From Limnanthes douglasii subsp. nivea (lineage: Eukaryota; Streptophyta; Magnoliopsida; Brassicales; Limnanthaceae): a stretch of 64,000 nucleotides of DNA. Below, piece by piece: positions 10,584 to 22,632 of this stretch. The position numbers and the translations under genes were made by a program. Each line of letters opens with the position of its first letter. The first letter of the stretch is position 1. The notes beneath the pieces are model-generated. The model did no database searches. It had not been told where the DNA came from and was given only the letters and a program-made list of their open reading frames with translations. The stretch covers positions 320,938,250-321,002,249 of the forward strand of contig JAUPFV010000001.1 in assembly GCA_036936605.1 (NCBI GenBank), read 5' to 3'.

Positions 10584-11686
10584 CTTCTGACCAAACTTAT
10601 TATCATCTAGTACCCGAACTTTCTTTTATGCCTACTAAATAACTATCTCAGCAAACTAATTCCTTTTTAATACTCAGCTAATATTTTCATTCCTGAAATA
10701 CCCTCAACATTTGGGTCAATATATTTTCGAACCAAAATTTAAATTTTGAATTCTTAATAGTACAACCTAGTCTGCTATTTTTAAAAGTTGTCATGGACCT
10801 ATACCTTACCCTAAGAAACCATTTTGAAACAATCTCCTTGTTTAAACTGGTTCGTGAAATCAGAAAACAGGTAATATATGAATATTGCTATAGACCTATT
10901 TTGCTTCAACCCGATTCGAAGATTTTATCTGTATTTCTTCTTCGCAGCTGGGTTTTGTATTTTTTTCCACGAGTAGAAGCTTTTATCAAACATCGGTCTT
11001 TAAGGTTTATTTGCTTTTGTTCTTTGGAGGTGGGTTTTGTTTTTTTTTCAACCAGTAGAAGCTTTTGTTAGTTCCTGGGTCTTTAAACTGGGTTTTGTTA
11101 ATTTTTTTAAGATTTCAACTTTGTTCTGTTTATATTAAAGTCTCGCTTAGTTTCTGTCTAGCTGAAAATAGGGTTTTTTAAGTTGTGTCATAGTAGAGCT
11201 GAATCCAGGTTCTATAATGGCATTTTGTTCTTACATGTCGTTGGCTTGAAGACGGTACCTGTATTTGACGTTTGCATGTTACGTTATTTTCAGTAACGCG
11301 ATGCACTCTGTAGTTTGTGTTACGCGAGTTGAAGTGTCTAGCATTCCACGTCTCCCGCGACCTGTTAACTTTTTTTTGTTATTTTAAATATGAAGCGATA
11401 TAGGTTTGCACCCAAACCCTTTGAAGGAAACACGATTTAATTGAGTTTTTCGCTCGCGAGTCACCGGAGGAGGTAAGTCACATATATCTCGCGACATTGC
11501 GAGGGTATTATATTTTTATTTTTTATCTAACACGATTTACTCGTGTCGGATTCGCGCGAGTTATAAGAGTTTTCCCCTAACGTGAGTCACTCAAATAGTT
11601 AATATCACATCTCGCGCTTAGCCTGACGCGATTTATGGTATCTCTCTCACCTAGCCTAATTCTGTTTATCATTTGCAGCGTACTAG
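10584..11686 (+). other. MULE 5' leader, no clear gene
   Basis: Open frames around 10793-11071 look like chance reading of T-rich DNA with repeated phrases (TGGGTTTTGT with TAGAAGCTTTT, about 90 bp apart). From about 11280 on, motifs such as ACGCGAGTT, CTCGCGAGTC and CTCGCGACAT appear. The region probably holds the transposase promoter, but no box is convincing. Confidence 0.4.
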
Positions 11687-14163
11687 ATGTCTAAGCAAAA
11701 AGTTTGTATTTTCAGATATTTGAAGCAGACCTCAATCGTTCATTTGAGCGAGTTTGAAAACTTTGAATCTCTTGAAAAATATATTGAAGGTAGATGGGAT
11801 GATCTGGTTAAGGGTTGCTGCACTATTACCTACTCCTATGGCGGTCAAAATTACTGTTTGTTTAATAATGAGACTGATTTCATTGGTTTAACTGTTTATC
11901 TTGATGTGGAGCGTCTGAAAAGCGTTAGCTTCTTTATAGAATAATAAGTAGTTGAAACAGATGCGCATGACATTGGTAAACAACCTACCGTAAGATTTCT
12001 GGAACCCTATGATGATCATTTATTAAGTGGGGAGAGTAGTAATGGTTTAATCTGTTCGAAACATAAAAAAAAAAAAAAGACATCTTGCCACTAGGGGTTG
12101 GGTTTCTGCTATCACAGGAGTTGGTCAGACATTCGCTGATGGTGCCTCCGGTGTAAGGTTATCTTTATGCCGATATGCTTTAGAGCTTGGTTTTGCTTTC
12201 AAGTATATCCATAATACATCCACTAAGATCACTGCTTACTGTGTCAACAAAGAGTCAGGTTGTGAATGGCGGCTGTATGCATCAATAGATTCTAGCACTG
12301 GTTTGATGATGATCAAGCGCTTTGTCAACACCCATTCATGTAGCTCGGTATTTTCCAAGAAAAAAATTAGGCATTTGATGTCTGATTTAATCGCGGATGA
12401 AATACATGAATCAATTAGGACAAGTTATTCTTTAACAGCAAAAACTATTCAGTGTTCTGTCAAACAAGACTATGGTTTAGATATATCGTACCGTTTATCA
12501 TGGAATGCGTTAGAGAAGGCGAGGAGGGAAGTTTTTGGAGACAATAATACTTCGATTGGCTTGCTCAATGCTTATTTTAGAAGATTAAAAAGTCGAGATA
12601 TTACTACTGATTGTCATTTTAAGGTTGGTTTTGGGAATATCTTTAGGAGGTGCTTTGTGGCCTTCGGATCATACATTCAAGGATTTCACTCATGTCGACC
12701 ATTGATGTATGTGGACGGTGCCCATTTAAACGGCAAATATGGTGGTGTTTTGTTGTCTGCAGTGGCAAATGATGGCAATAACAGTGTGTTTTAAACCTTC
12801 ATTTCACTTTGGTTTTTGTGTAAATGTAAATCTATATGTGTGTTAATAAGATAGAATAATGCGTATCTCATCAATCCGATAATAAGCTTACTTCTAACAC
12901 GAGTTGTTATATAGCCAATGTTTATGATTTGCGCATCGTCGAGTAGGTCATCCCTAGCAATCACGCGATGCTTCTTTTGTTTATAGTTACACATCGCGCG
13001 ATACATTATATATTATATGTACCACCGCGCAAGATAGGTGCTGCCATCATAACAATTGCGCCTTAATGGATTCATATATCCTTATATTATGGACTCCCTA
13101 ATCCTATTTTCATATTGCAGCTATTTTTCGAGTTGCTTTTGGTATTTTCGGTGGTGAAGATTCTGATAACTGGATGTGGTTTATGTAATGTCTTAAACCT
13201 CATTTGTTAAACCGTCAAATCACTTTTATTTCTGACAGACATTCTGGCATAATTAATGTTGTTTCTGTTGTTTATCCAAACTGCTTTCATGCTTACTGTA
13301 TATATCATCTCCTTAATAATTTGAAGACAGCTCTTGAGTGCACTAACCGCGAGTTTAAGAAGAATATGTTGAAGCGATTCAAAAGTTGTGCTTATGCTCC
13401 CACAGTTGAACTTTTTAATGAGAGACTTTCCAAGTTTTTAAGTAGAGGTGGTAAAAAGATTAAGGTTTTCATCGAGAATTTACCTCCCGAAAAGTATGCC
13501 CAGCCATTCGTCATTGACAAACGTTACGGGGCAATGGCAGCATCTGCTGCCGAATCCTTTAACAATCAGATTAAAAAGTTTTGCAATCTACCAATTGTTG
13601 AAATGATAGACAAGATTAGAGTTATGCTAATGACTCAGATTTCTAGACGTTATTCAGAAGGGCTAAGCTGGAACAGTTATTTATGCCCCGAATATGAGAA
13701 GCAGTTTAAGGAGAATATTCTAATCGGTCGAACCTGGGTGGTATCTAAGTCTTCTGCAAGTTCATTCAAAGTTTATTCTGAACCAGTTATGGTTGTCAAC
13801 ATACTTGATTTTAAGTGTTCATGTGGTTCGTGGAAGCAAGAGTGCTTTCCATGTGCTCACTCATTGGCTGCAATAACATCCGTTAACAAAGATCCTATGA
13901 CGTTGGTAGAACCATTCTACACTATAAGTAATTATAGATCGTGCTACTCGTTTAGCATACCTGCAATAACCGAATATGGTGAAAGTTCATCATCTAGCGA
14001 ATCTAAAGGACCTGTTGTTCTACCTCCTAACATAAAAAGGCAAGCTGGAAGGCCAAGGAAGAAGAGGATTCCATCTAGAGGAGAAATATCATCTACCCAC
14101 TTGCGTTGTGGCCTTTGCTTTAAATTTGGACACAACCGAAGGGCATGTGATATCACACTATGA
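11687..14163 (+). pseudogene. MuDR-type MULE transposase, lightly broken
   Basis: It cuts and inserts the element. The start MSKQKVCIFRYLKQT opens an N-terminal part of about 85 codons, ending in two stops (11942-11947). The frame runs on to an A-run at 12065-12078 where it shifts. From 12081 there is a MuDR-type DNA-binding domain (SLCRYALELGFAFKY, CEWRLYASI, NTHSC). The MULE catalytic core starts at VDGAHLNGKYGGVLL (first Asp). A 337-bp intron (12784-13120) follows, then FRVAFGIFGGEDSDNW, a single stop at 13186, ITFISDRHSGI (second Asp), a conserved CIYHLLNN, and further on YGAMAASAAESFNNQIKKF (third acidic). A SWIM zinc finger (CSCGSWKQECFPCAH) and a CCHC knuckle (CGLCFKFGHNRRAC) end it. 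Only two stop sites and one slip prevent reading. Confidence 0.9.
12784..13120 (+). other. Intron of MULE transposase, filled with CGCG motifs
   Basis: GT at 12784 and ATATTGCAG ending at 13120 join codons in phase 1 exactly between NDGNN and IFRVAFG, which is continuous in MULE transposases. The intron contains CACGCGATG, ACATCGCGCGATAC and CACCGCGCAAGATAG, motif types that are absent from the flanking exons. Confidence 0.8.
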
Positions 14164-14307
14164 GCTTCCCATCCTAATCTTATTTTGTTTTCATCTGTTT
14201 TATTTAGTACGTATTAACTTGATTCCACTTGTTCTGTATCTTTCTCGCGTCATTATCCCAAACTTTTTGAGTTGATACGCTTTAAGCGTCATCTATTTTC
14301 ATCTGAT

Positions 14308-14829
14308 ACGCTAGATGAGTTGAACTTTCCTAAATCACTCTAGATGTTCTTGTAATATGACGCTAGATGAGTTGAACTTGCGTAACTCACGCGAGATGTT
14401 CGTGTAATATGAGGCTAGATGAGTTGAACTTGCCCAACTCACGCGAGATGCTCGTCTAATATGAAGCTACATAAGTTGAACTTGTCCAAAGCACACGAGA
14501 TTTATGTGTGCTACGACGCTAGATGAGTTGAACTTGCCAACAATACGCGAGATGTAAGTGTAATATGACACTAGGTGAGTTGAACTTGTCCAAAGCACAC
14601 TAGATTTACCTGTACTACGACGCTAGATGAGTTGAACTTGCCAACAACACGCGAGATGTACGTGTAATATGACGCTAGATGAGTTGCACTTGCTTAACTC
14701 GCGCGAGATGTTTGTGTACTATGATGCTAGCTGATTTGCACTTGCCAACATCACGGTAGATGTTCGTGTAATATGGAGCTAGTTGAGTTTTACTTTCCTA
14801 AATTACGCGAGATGTTCGTGAACTACGAC
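14308..14829 (+). repeat. 52-bp tandem array A, 10 units
   Basis: Ten units with strict 52-bp spacing (14308, 14360, 14412, 14464, 14516, 14568 and so on). A typical unit has ACGCTAGATGAGTTGAACTT in its first half and CACGCGAGATGTTCGTG in its second, so ACGC(T/G)AGATG occurs twice per unit. Units differ from one another in a fixed order that is repeated in array B. The array starts 145 bp after the transposase stop. Confidence 0.95.
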
Positions 14830-15453
14830 GCGCAATCCGTTGCTATAGAACTAGGCATCCCTCTGATCATGGATTGTGTGATTAACATTAGTGTGTCGAT
14901 GTCACGCGTGAGTTATTAAGGAGATATAGCGCGTGACAAGTAAACTTCCTATTCATCTCTACTATATTCTGTCTATTAATTACCTACTGTCACATAGACT
15001 ATAAAAATATTGCAGCCAAACCATCGAATCGCGTTCATTGCTCGTAACTCGAGTCTAATGGAAGTGTATCATAACACGCGATGTTAAATAACTATAGCGC
15101 GCGATATGGTGCTACCATTCTAACAACCCATCCCAGAGATCATATTTGTGATTAAAATTAGTTTCTTCATTCCTTTGTGCGAGTCGTTAAGGATATACAA
15201 TGCGTGACAAGTTAATTTACTATGCATCTCTACTGTATTATGTCTTTCAATTAGAGGCTGTCACATACACTATCAAACTATCGCAAGCAGACCATCAAAT
15301 CCATTTATGATTTTAACATTGCAAAAGGAAGGAAGACGAACTTAATACATATCAATAACAAAGGGCCTACGCATGCCCAAATACTAAACCCTAATAAAAA
15401 AACAACAAAATGTTATAGGGTTTAACAATTAAAATTTCAAAAAACTACTACAC
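14830..15453. other. Spacer with scattered CGCG motifs, no gene
   Basis: Non-coding. It contains GTCACGCGTGAG, AACACGCGATGTT, AGCGCGCGATAT and similar motifs, and an imperfect duplication of about 310 bp (the part around 14875 resembles the part around 15150). Confidence 0.5.
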
Positions 15454-15897
15454 TTAATAATCTGAAGAGTTACCCTTCTCTTCAGTGTCCTCGTCATCCT
15501 CAGACTCCTCTTCACACTCTTCCTCCTCCTCCTCCTCTTCATTCTCCTCTTGTTCCTCGTCGTCGATTTCCTCGCCCCAGTAAGAATCGTCTGATGAATC
15601 CTTGGAAAACTTCCTAGGAGTTATCTTCCTCCTTATCGTCTTCGTCTTCTTCTTCTTCTTTGTTATCCTTCGTTGTTTAGGATTCCAGTCGTAGTCAGAA
15701 TCCTCGTTCGGCCACGACATAGAGTATTCTCAGTCATATTCATGCTCTGGTGAAAGTGAGGAAGAGAAAGCATCTGACTCTCTGTCGGAAGAGTACTCTG
15801 TGGTAGTCTCACGCTTGTAGTCGGAGAACCTCGAACTCACGTCGGAAAACGCACCGTCAGAAGCTTTGTTGTTGTAGGAGTCGTCTGAACCGCTCAT
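15454..15897 (-). pseudogene. Small acidic Ser/Asp/Glu-rich protein of MULE
   Basis: The ATG at 15897 begins MSGSDDSYNNKASDGAFSD. The frame runs 148 codons with one stop (TGA at 15730-15732) after about 55 codons, then continues with MSWPNEDSDYDW, a basic stretch with KKKKKTKTIRRK, and a long Glu/Asp run ending NSSDY. Serine and aspartate-rich at the start, basic in the middle, acidic at the end: probably disordered, perhaps chromatin- or DNA-associated. I do not recognise a family. Its conserved frame across the single stop and its codon composition speak for a real former gene of the element. It could also be a distant exon of the Myb/SANT-like fragment at 17395-17777. Confidence 0.55.
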
Positions 15898-16336
15898 GGT
15901 GGTGTTTTGCTTTTCTAAGGACTACCCTAGTGAGCAATTAATGCACATATAATGAGTAGTTTAGGTACCCAAGTCACATCGTGCATTGATAAACCCAATG
16001 CAATTAGTGAAAAGACAACCCATTGTCTTTTCACTAGCCAGTAATTATGACGCGATTTAATTTTGATTCACGATAACCAACGCGTACTACTACGACATCT
16101 CTCGTCTTATTAATTAATTATAATTAAATTTTTTGTTTAGTTTATTATTAGTAAATGCTTGATTAATTAAATTATATATAGTTAAGTACATTATAAACAA
16201 CTGAATAATGTACCTTGGTTAACTGAATAATGTAGCTTGGTCCAGTTTATTAGTTAAATTATATATAGATAAATGTGTCCATTACCCCGCTAGTTGCGTT
16301 CTATAAGTTGTAAACCCACAAGTAACCCCCAAGTAA
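15898..16336. other. Spacer, no gene
   Basis: AT-rich. TTAATTAATTA-type runs and a duplicated phrase AACTGAATAATGTA with TTGGT (16200-16240). No coding frame. Confidence 0.45.
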
Positions 16337-16675
16337 TTTCACGCGAGATGTTCAATTCATGTGACGCTAGATTTATTAACCTTTCTCCTATCACGCGAGA
16401 GTTTCATGTCCTATAACGCTAGAATGATGAAACTGGACACTAACGCGCGTGATGAGGTTAAACCATAACGCGAGTTGAACTAAACTGGATACAATAACTG
16501 GAGACGTGGATTTAGTATAACGATACATGATATAAACTGGACCCTATCACGCGCGATGTTTAGTTCATGTCACGCTAGATGTATTAAGTTTTCTCCTATA
16601 ACGCGAGCTATTGATGATGGATAACGCTAGTTGTGTTAAACTGGACCATATCAAGCGAGATGTTCATGAAATACA
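16337..16675 (+). repeat. Divergent lead-in of tandem array B
   Basis: Irregular repeats of the same motif family (TCACGCGAGATGTTCA, ATGACGCTAGAT, TAACGCGAGTTG) without a fixed period. They merge into the regular 52-bp units at 16676. Confidence 0.7.
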
Positions 16676-17195
16676 ACGTTAGATGAGTTGAACTTGCCTA
16701 AATCACGCTAGATGTTCTTGTAATATGACGCTAGATGAGTTGAACTTGCATAACTCACGCGAGATGTTCGTGTAATATGACGCTAGATGCGTTGAAGTTG
16801 CCCAATTCACGTGAGAAGCTCGTGTAATATGACGCTAGATGAGTTGAACTTGTCCAAAGCACGCGATATTTAGGTGTATTACGACGCTAGATGAGTTGAA
16901 CTTGCCAAAAGCACGCGAGATGTAAGTGTAATATGACGCTAGATGAGTTGAACTTGTCCAAAGCACGCTAGATTTACGTGTACTACGACGCTAGATGAGT
17001 TGTACTTGCCAACTTAACGCGAGATGTAAGTGTAATATGACGCTAGATGAGTTGCACTTGCCTAAATCACGCAAGATATTCGTGTACTATGATGCTAGAT
17101 TAGTTGCACTTGCCAACAACACGCGAGATGTGCGTGTAATATGACCCTAGTTGAGTTGGACTTGCCTAATTCACGCGAGATGTTCTTGTACGATG
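16676..17195 (+). repeat. 52-bp tandem array B, 10 units
   Basis: Regular units at 16676, 16728 and each 52 bp on, ending at 17195. Unit n of array B is closest to unit n of array A: for example units 4 and 6 in both arrays have TGTCCAAAGCAC and end in TACG, where most units end in ATATG. The two blocks therefore derive from one 10-unit block copied as a whole. Confidence 0.95.
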
Positions 17196-17394
17196 ACGCG
17201 CGAGACTGGCATTGTTCGTAATCTCGAGTTAAAATCTGGGCAATCATTAGGTAACCATTTCAAGAAAATTACACTAAAAATAAATTCATACATTTTTATC
17301 ATTACTAAATGTATTCCAGTACATCCAATTTAAAGAATAATTTCTTTTTTGAATGAAGTTACATTTTTAAAGTCATTAAAATTAAAGCCTTAAT

Positions 17395-17777
17395 TCAACA
17401 ACCACGGTTATCATCAACCGGTGAACAATTGGCAATAGCATCTTCTCTCTCTGCAATCGCTTCCTTTAGGTACACAATCATATCTCTTGATATCCAATCA
17501 TTAAGTTCCCACTTCCATAAGTTTGCTGCCTTTTCGCGCAAAGCTAGACAAAGATCAGAAATATGTAGCAAGGGTTCGGATTTTAGTTTGTTGTACCTCG
17601 AAGCGACTTCTTCTCAGCTGCGAACGTGGGGGCCGACAAATCCAAGCCTCCCATAGTCAAAGTACATCCTGCATATCACTTGATCGAAAAAACATCGGTC
17701 GTTTCATCCGAATTTGTTGTCTTCACATACTTCACGGCTTGAAGCAAGTGTTGGTCTTCATCGACGCACCAACTCAT
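17395..17777 (-). pseudogene. Small Myb/SANT-like coding fragment of MULE
   Basis: The ATG at 17777 (MSWCVDEDQHLLQAVKYVK) opens a frame that looks like the first helix of a Myb/SANT-like DNA-binding domain (W, acidic residues, LL). After a stop and frame change near 17680 it continues as FDYGRLGFVGPHVRS, a stop, then EEVASRYNKLKSEPLLHI, an alpha-helical stretch with WKWELNDWI, ending at TGA 17395-17397. The pattern of two disabling changes in an otherwise protein-like frame suggests a decayed gene. The Myb/SANT label rests on the overall pattern only and is weak. It lies between array B and the protease gene on the same strand as the latter. Confidence 0.45.
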
Positions 17778-18231
17778 ACTGGTTTTCTATTTGGAGTGTG
17801 TTAATTGTTTCAGTGTATACTATATGCTGTTTTGTGGAGGTTTATATGGGGGCGAAAAATTTGGTGGGTAACTAGGCGGGTACTATTTAGTAGGTCTAGG
17901 TTTTGGCGGGACAATATCAATCACTAAATAATTTTTTACGGGAGTTGAAGAGATAGTGCATCACGCGAGATAATGAGTAAATAATTATATCTCGCGTCAT
18001 AAAATATTAAATGTTGATTTGTTACAAACTTAACACGTGTGATCCACCGAGAGGCATACATATTTATCACGCGTGATATGGGACAAAAAATGAAATTGTG
18101 ACGTGAGTCATCTACAACATACAGTGCTAGTTAACTTACAACTTTCAATTCAATGGTTCGTGTATTACCCAATAACCAATCCAAATGAAATTAGATACAA
18201 AGAATTTGCTCTGGTGAATTGAACTTAACAG
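17778..18231. other. Spacer with CGCG motifs, no gene
   Basis: It contains TCACGCGAGATAATG, TATCTCGCGTCAT, CACGCGTGATATGG and similar. No reading frame of note. It separates the 3' end of the protease gene from the fragment at 17395-17777. Confidence 0.45.
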
Positions 18232-19969
18232 TTAGGCATCCGACACCCTTATATTAGTATTCTTATCATTCAGGAAGTGGTTAAAAATTTCTGCGCGTGC
18301 TTCAGCTGGCAGACACTTGCTATATTTCTTCTGTACAAACCTGTGCTGGATAATGTCTTTGACATACTGACAGACGAACAATCGACAGTCAAGTAAATCT
18401 TTATCTTGCTCTGGAATATCTCTAGCAGCTCTAACTTTGTATCCATTATTCACACGTGGTATGCATCTCTTCCTCATACAATAGTTCAGCTTGTCAAATA
18501 AGAAAAATGTTAGTTTATTTTTTTTGAGATAAATGTGAACACGTAATGTTGCGAATCACTTTACATTAGGACGCGAGTTCCATCCTTTATATGTGATTCG
18601 CACACACACTAACGCGAGACGCGTGCAATGCCCATTACGGTGCGATTCACCATCACGCGTAATGGATAATAAGCCTACAAACAATGAACATACATCATCA
18701 TCCAATAAGGTTTCATACTACTTACCAAGGAGTCGCCCGTTTTCCTAGTGTCGTCTGCAGTGAATTTGCTAAGAGGGAACAGGGGATTGTAGTTTTTTTC
18801 CAAACAATTCTCCATGTCTAATACCAACAACGTCCAGTGGTTAGTACCTTTTTCATTTATGGTGCATACCGAAATGAATGCGATAAATGTGTCGTCTGTC
18901 ACGATTTCAAAAACTGCGTCAATAACGTTTGTAACATCTCCTTTTTTGGCTAGTAATGAACTTCTGGTTCACTTTAAATGGGTATTTAATAATTAGATAC
19001 TAACCATTGCGACACCTGAAATCTGAATAGCTTTATATCTACAGTTGTACACATCATCGAGCCCTTTGAAAGGTACAGTCCAGTTTGATTCTTGAAGCAG
19101 CTTATATATCCAGGCATCGATGATCTACAACACATAAAAATCATCGCTATATCTAGCGTAGTTGTCAATTATTTGTGTTATATCAAGTTTCTAAACTTTA
19201 CCTTGAAATCTAACTCCCCTTCGTATGCTACGGCCATTAGCTCTGTCACACTAACACTTAGCCGGTTTGTAAATTCGTGTTCTGGAAAATACCATACTTC
19301 AGAGTCTAGTTGATCTTCGTTTTCTTGTATTTGAAGGACCTTGCGGTATTGACTAACGTCTATTAACTTTGTAGTTGTTGTTTTTGTTTCCCAAGTTTGA
19401 TAAAGAGCTCTTGCCTGTTGCGACTGTGTAAGTGAATCCCAATTTGGATAAATGTTATTTACTAACTGTAAAACGACATAAATTATGTTAAATAATAATC
19501 AACATGTTACAACTCAGTATATGATCATTAGCATAGTTTAGAAATTATCATTGGAGGTGCATCTTGTAACAAACTTTTCGATGCAGTACTGCCACCCGAC
19601 TTTCCTCCACTCGAGTGTATAGCCGCCGCCTTATCAACTTCGTCAAAAAATGATTGTGTACACATTAGGAATGCATCATCAAGGTTTGGAAGATCAAAAC
19701 AATCTGCTTCCACTTCCCCTACTGGTTGTAGTTGTTCTCTTATTTCAGGCTCTGTTAGTACTTCCACCTTTGCTTTGCGTTGCACTTCCAACTTCGGTTG
19801 TAACTCATTTGTTGATTTTATAGCAGCTTCCAATTCCACTACGGTTTCAGTCTTTGGTTTTTTATTAATAGTTCCTTGTGCGCATTGATGTATTTATTTC
19901 TTTAATCTTCTTTTTTTTACATTACAAACCTGTCAAAATATAACCAACGATGCGGGTTATATTATCCAA

Positions 19970-20240
19970 TGACACGTGACATGTTTACTCTGGCTTACCA
20001 CGCGAGTTACACAATATAAAGTAGTCTTACTATACTGGTTTACCACGCGCGTTACACAATAAACAGTACTCTTAAAAGACTTTGATAACACGCGAGTTAC
20101 GCTATGAATTTTAGTCTTACTAAACTTTGACACCACGCGAGTCAGACAAGTAATAGTAGTCTTACGCGATGCAGCCAACGCGAGGTAGGTAATAAATAGT
20201 AAGTTCACCCGATTTTTCTTTAACAACGCGAGTTAGGAAA
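19970..20240. repeat. CACGCGAGTTA repeat cluster in protease gene
   Basis: Six copies of (C/A)ACGCG(A/C)G(T/G) about 45 bp apart, each followed by a related phrase such as TTACACAATA and then TAGTCTTAC. They lie in a non-coding interval of the protease gene. A minus-strand open frame here is only the translation of the repeat. Confidence 0.75.
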
Positions 20241-22199
20241 TAAATAATACACTGACACGACTTAGACAACACTAGTGTTTTGTTATTCACTAAAACCTAA
20301 ACATAAGTTTAATTTAACTACTTTGTTTCACATAAATACAGCATGCGATTCACCCATGCCTCCATAGAACACAAACTATTGTTTTTGTTGGGGTTTTTTG
20401 GCTTTTACCATGACGTGATATCAAAAAGAGAGATGGTATAATATTCCACATGCTTAATGCGAGTTAGGAAAATGTCAAGTTTTAAAACTGCAAAAATACT
20501 CACATAATAGCTATAACAAAAAATCTGCAGTACTTAAAAATTTAAAAACATCCCGTGATGTAATAAACAACCATTAAAACCCCCTATTAAAATCCGAAGT
20601 TTAAAAAACAACAGCTTGGCCAAATTAAAAACAAAGCAACTATAAGATAGCTATAAGAAGTTGAATCTTAATATTTTAAGATCCACTTACATCTTCATGT
20701 CCTTGTTCCATGGGCTTGGGTACGCTACTGCAACGTTCATGTGGCTCAGCTATATTCATTTCTGTCCCACTTGTTAACTCACCAACATCAGCCTCAGTAT
20801 TGTTTGAAGCACCCGCACCACAATATACATCATCTGCAGCCTCTGCGCGATTTTCTTCTCCCACAATCTCATTTGTACTCCCTTTTTCTACAACAACATC
20901 TAGCTGTAACTCTTGTGCAGTTTCAGCTATGATCACATTTGGTTATGCTTCTATGAGTATTGGTTCAAGTACTGCTGCCATAATATCATGTTGCTCAGCT
21001 TGGTCTACAAACTCTTGTGCAGTTTCAGCTACGACAATATTTGGTTCTTCTTCTATGGGTACAATAGCAATTTGCACCTCAGCATCCGCTCCTACTGCAC
21101 CCCCACCAATATCTGCCCCATATGTGGTTACTTCCTCATCTTTTTTCCACATTTTCAATTCCAGATCAACCTAGTACACCGGTAATAGAATTGGCCATGA
21201 CAAGCCTACATTTGTCAACTCCCAAAACATACAAAGTTTTTTCATTTGCCTGCCCCTCCCCCGATGTCTCAGTAACATCATTCCGTCCATCAGCAGCTCC
21301 AGATTCATTCTTCTCCTCATCCATTGCACCTCCATCTTCTACCCCCTCCTCTGTGTCTTCTTCATTGTCGTGAGGTGTAGAACCCTCTACCAATTCTTCT
21401 TCTTTATCATATTTTTATGTCCTGCTTCTAACTTTTTGAACCCATGTTTTCTTAAGACATAAACTATGGTTTTAGGAACTTCATCCACTGTTACTGATAC
21501 CTCTACTATTTTCTCTGGTGACTCCTCTTCTACCGAACAGAAAGGGAGTACACAAACCTTCTCTAGTGCTTCATTAATCCCAACATCTTCATCATCTTCA
21601 TTACCTTGATCAGCTTGTTCTTGAAGCTTCAAAGTCAACAAAACAACCTCCCTTTGGAGTTCTTCAATCTGTGGTGAAATTCAACAAGTATTAGCCAAAG
21701 TTATGAAAATTCATCATTAAAATTGACAACCTCTTAAACGACTTACTTGTCTATTCTTTCGTGCAAGAGAAATCTTAAGCCTTTTGTTTTCTACCAAGTA
21801 TTTGTATTTTCCACTGGTTATCTTCTTGACATATTCCATCCTCTTTAAATAAAATACTACAAGCGCTTGGATTGTAAACTTTCATCCTCTTCGTACGAGT
21901 ACTTGACATGCCCCCTTTCTCGGGTGTATTTTTATTCTGATCCAACCACCCCCGCAGCTGTTGACTGTAATCCTCATCCACTCCCCTGTAATCAACTGTT
22001 CCAGATGTCTGCCCAATTTCCATCTCATTTGTTTCCCCTCCACTACAATACTTTGATCGCTTCCCTCTTCTACTGATCATCGTCTTTTTCCTTTTGCTTG
22101 TCAACTTCCTACCAGACCCTGCATTGGTCTCCCCGACCCGAAGGCCATTTCTTCAACTTCTGTTAATTTTACCTCACCTTCCAATATCTGCAACATGCA

Positions 22200-22632
22200 A
22201 CATGTATGTTCAAACAAACAGCAGACACGCACGTATAAGACGCGTATCATTCGAATGAAGTGACACTAAGATGCGAATCATCCACTAATGATTAAGTAAA
22301 TATCTCGCGATGCAAGTCATACAACCGTAGACCCCATGCGCGAGTCACATTCGTATCCTTCGATGCGATTCGTTCTCCCATCAAGAACATACGACGTAAT
22401 GTGTGCAGTACTGACCTATATGTCGTGTTTTTGCCATGCAGCATACGATGCGATTATCTAACGAGCATCACATACCAACTACGTGATTGGATGTATAGAC
22501 CTCTCACTAAACTCTAGAAGGCAGACATATTCATATCACGATACAACAATTACCAATTGATATAAATTGCGCTACATTAGTATTGTCTCACGCGAGTCAC
22601 TACATAAATAACATGCGACGGCCATATATTAC
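22200..22632. repeat. Dispersed CGCG motifs in protease gene intron
   Basis: Between two coding exons the sequence holds AAGACGCGTATC, ATATCTCGCGATGCAAG, CATGCGCGAGTCAC, TTCGATGCGATTCG and CTCACGCGAGTCAC at irregular spacing. No coding frame. Confidence 0.6.

Noticed and set aside
10793..11071. 92-codon plus-strand frame in the MULE leader
   Set aside because: Phenylalanine-rich reading of T-rich repeated DNA; no motif and no support from a second copy.
19957..20226. 89-codon minus-strand frame with repeated VTRVV phrases
   Set aside because: It is the translation of the CACGCGAGTTA repeat cluster; the repetition comes from DNA, not from a protein family.
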